From contig JBKCIQ010000144.1 in assembly GCA_046302135.1 (NCBI GenBank), forward strand, positions 1-8,983: DNA of 8,983 bases. Direction: 5' to 3'. Under the pieces are notes generated by a model, which saw nothing but the letters and a program-made list of their open reading frames with translations, was not told where the DNA came from and did not search any database. The first letter of the stretch is position 1, and every line of letters begins with the position of its first letter. Shown here in pieces: positions 8,314 to 8,983 of this stretch. The DNA comes from AM-1111 sp046302135. GTDB taxonomy: Bacteria > Bacteroidota > Bacteroidia > B-17B0 > Aurantibacillaceae. Both the position numbers and the translations under genes were made by a program.

Positions 8314-8410
8314 AAATTAGAACACACACTTTTAAAGTAGGACACCATCACAAGGATTTATCATTCATTACATTTCTGCCTTCTTCATCCTTAAATGCAA
8401 ATTGATTTAA

Positions 8411-8983
8411 TCATCTAAGCACTAGCATTCTGTTTGCATCAAGTTTCAAAAAAATAAATAGTAAAATGGTAAATGACCAAAGAGAAGAACCCCCATAGCT
8501 TACAAATGGCAGTGGAATTCCAATTACCGGAACAAGACCCAGTGTCATACCGATATTAACCACAATATGAAAGAACATGATTCCGGCGACTCCATAACCA
8601 TAAATTCTGCTAAAATCAGACCTTTGTCTCTCTGCCATGAAAATCAACTTTATTACTAGTCCTAATTGTAAAAGAATTAAAGTCATTGAGCCTATAAAAC
8701 CCCATTCTTCACCAACAGTACAGAAGATAAAATCCGTTTTTTGTTCAGGCACAAGTCCACTTTTAGTTTGTGCTCCCTCCATGTATCCAGTTCCAAACAT
8801 TCTCCCGCACCCAATTGTCGTCATGCTTTGGTCAACATTAAAGGCCTCTTTATCAAGATTTACTTGTCCCACTCCGAAAGCAAAATAAAGAAACACATCC
8901 ATTCTTTTTTTCTGATGCTCAGGAATGTGTTTATAAACCATTGGACTGAACTGAATAATTGTTGATGCTGCCCCTACAATTAC
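8411..8983 (-). CDS. rodA: RodA-type SEDS peptidoglycan polymerase, C-terminal part (5' end outside window)
   Basis: The last 190 residues of a RodA/FtsW/SpoVE-family inner-membrane glycosyltransferase, which polymerises lipid II into glycan strands with a class B penicillin-binding protein. The frame runs off the window edge (VIVGAASTIIQFSP precedes the Met at 8941), so the gene is cut, not short. Numbering from that Met: HQKKRMDVFL (9-18); the periplasmic loop ending LVPEQKTDFIFCTVGEEWGF (63-82), whose TDFIF Asp (70) is conserved and essential in studied SEDS proteins; membrane segments at about 83-103 and 115-136; and the hallmark GIPLPFVSYGGSSL (141-154) leading into the last helix. RodA is favoured over FtsW because PFVSYGGSSL and the VPEQ form are typical of Bacteroidota RodA. 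The usually conserved IGSGG-x-x-GKGF reads IGCGRMFGTGY (43-53) here. mreC, mreD and a PBP2 gene would lie outside the window, if they are linked. Confidence 0.9.
   Translation of the reverse strand, partial: VIVGAASTIIQFSPMVYKHIPEHQKKRMDVFLYFAFGVGQVNLDKEAFNVDQSMTTIGCGRMFGTGYMEGAQTKSGLVPEQKTDFIFCTVGEEWGFIGSMTLILLQLGLVIKLIFMAERQRSDFSRIYGYGVAGIMFFHIVVNIGMTLGLVPVIGIPLPFVSYGGSSLWSFTILLFIFLKLDANRMLVLR

Larger units (their letters stand above)
8043..8410. other. Gene-free convergent intergenic gap
   Basis: 368 bp of AT-rich sequence between the 3' ends of the metallopeptidase and rodA. I see no ORF of convincing length and no TAnnTTTG motif on either strand. It contains a weak terminator-like hairpin (8071-8112), a 12-bp palindrome CAATTTAAATTG (8223-8234), the second copy of the inverted-repeat element (8278-8313), and a 20-codon frame open after the rodA TGA stop (8348-8410, minus strand). 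Confidence 0.6.

Noticed and set aside
8637..8965. Two plus-strand open frames opposite rodA
   Set aside because: The minus strand in this interval encodes clear SEDS motifs (VPEQKTDFIF, GEEWGF); the plus-strand translations show no family features.

Overview
The window is AT-rich bacterial chromosome and almost certainly comes from the phylum Bacteroidota, probably a flavobacterium-like lineage. Four things point there: (i) a secreted metallopeptidase ending in a type IX secretion (T9SS) type A sorting domain, a system found only in this phylum; (ii) start regions without clear Shine-Dalgarno sequences but with the Bacteroidota -7 motif TAnnTTTG a short distance before the ATG (2540-2547 and 5871-5878); (iii) a Bacteroidota-style surface lipoprotein and a small outer-membrane beta-barrel; (iv) a DnaK of Bacteroidota type. 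No tRNA, rRNA, CRISPR array, transposase or phage gene is visible. This looks like ordinary core/envelope chromosome rather than a mobile island.

Layout: a small outer-membrane beta-barrel gene (+, 11-700) converges on a two-gene minus-strand unit, panB then an RluA-family pseudouridine synthase (2436 to 923, 8 nt apart). The 222-bp convergent gap holds a good terminator and two further inverted repeats. Divergent from panB is a lipoprotein gene (+, 2566-3663), followed by a monocistronic dnaK (+, 3815-5722) with its own promoter region and a strong terminator. Next is a secreted M43-family metallopeptidase (+, 5901-8042) carrying a fibronectin type III domain and a T9SS sorting signal. A 368-bp gap without genes separates it from the converging 3' end of a RodA/FtsW-type (SEDS) gene (-, 8411 to beyond the window edge).

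The genes do not form one pathway. They cover coenzyme A precursor synthesis (panB), RNA modification (rluA family), protein folding (dnaK), cell-wall elongation (rodA) and three envelope or secreted proteins. Two predicted start codons (2566 and 5901) are internal to longer open frames; both choices rest on signal peptides and on -7 motifs lying just upstream.

I found no convincing new multi-gene system. The observations most worth following are: a sigma-54-like -24/-12 element instead of a housekeeping promoter before dnaK; a degenerate inverted-repeat element, ATTTGTTTATC-N11-AAACAAAT, present once in each of the two convergent intergenic gaps; a possible small transcript or second terminator at 776-883; a perfect 12-bp-arm palindrome inside the barrel gene; and substitutions in normally conserved motifs of DnaK and RodA.
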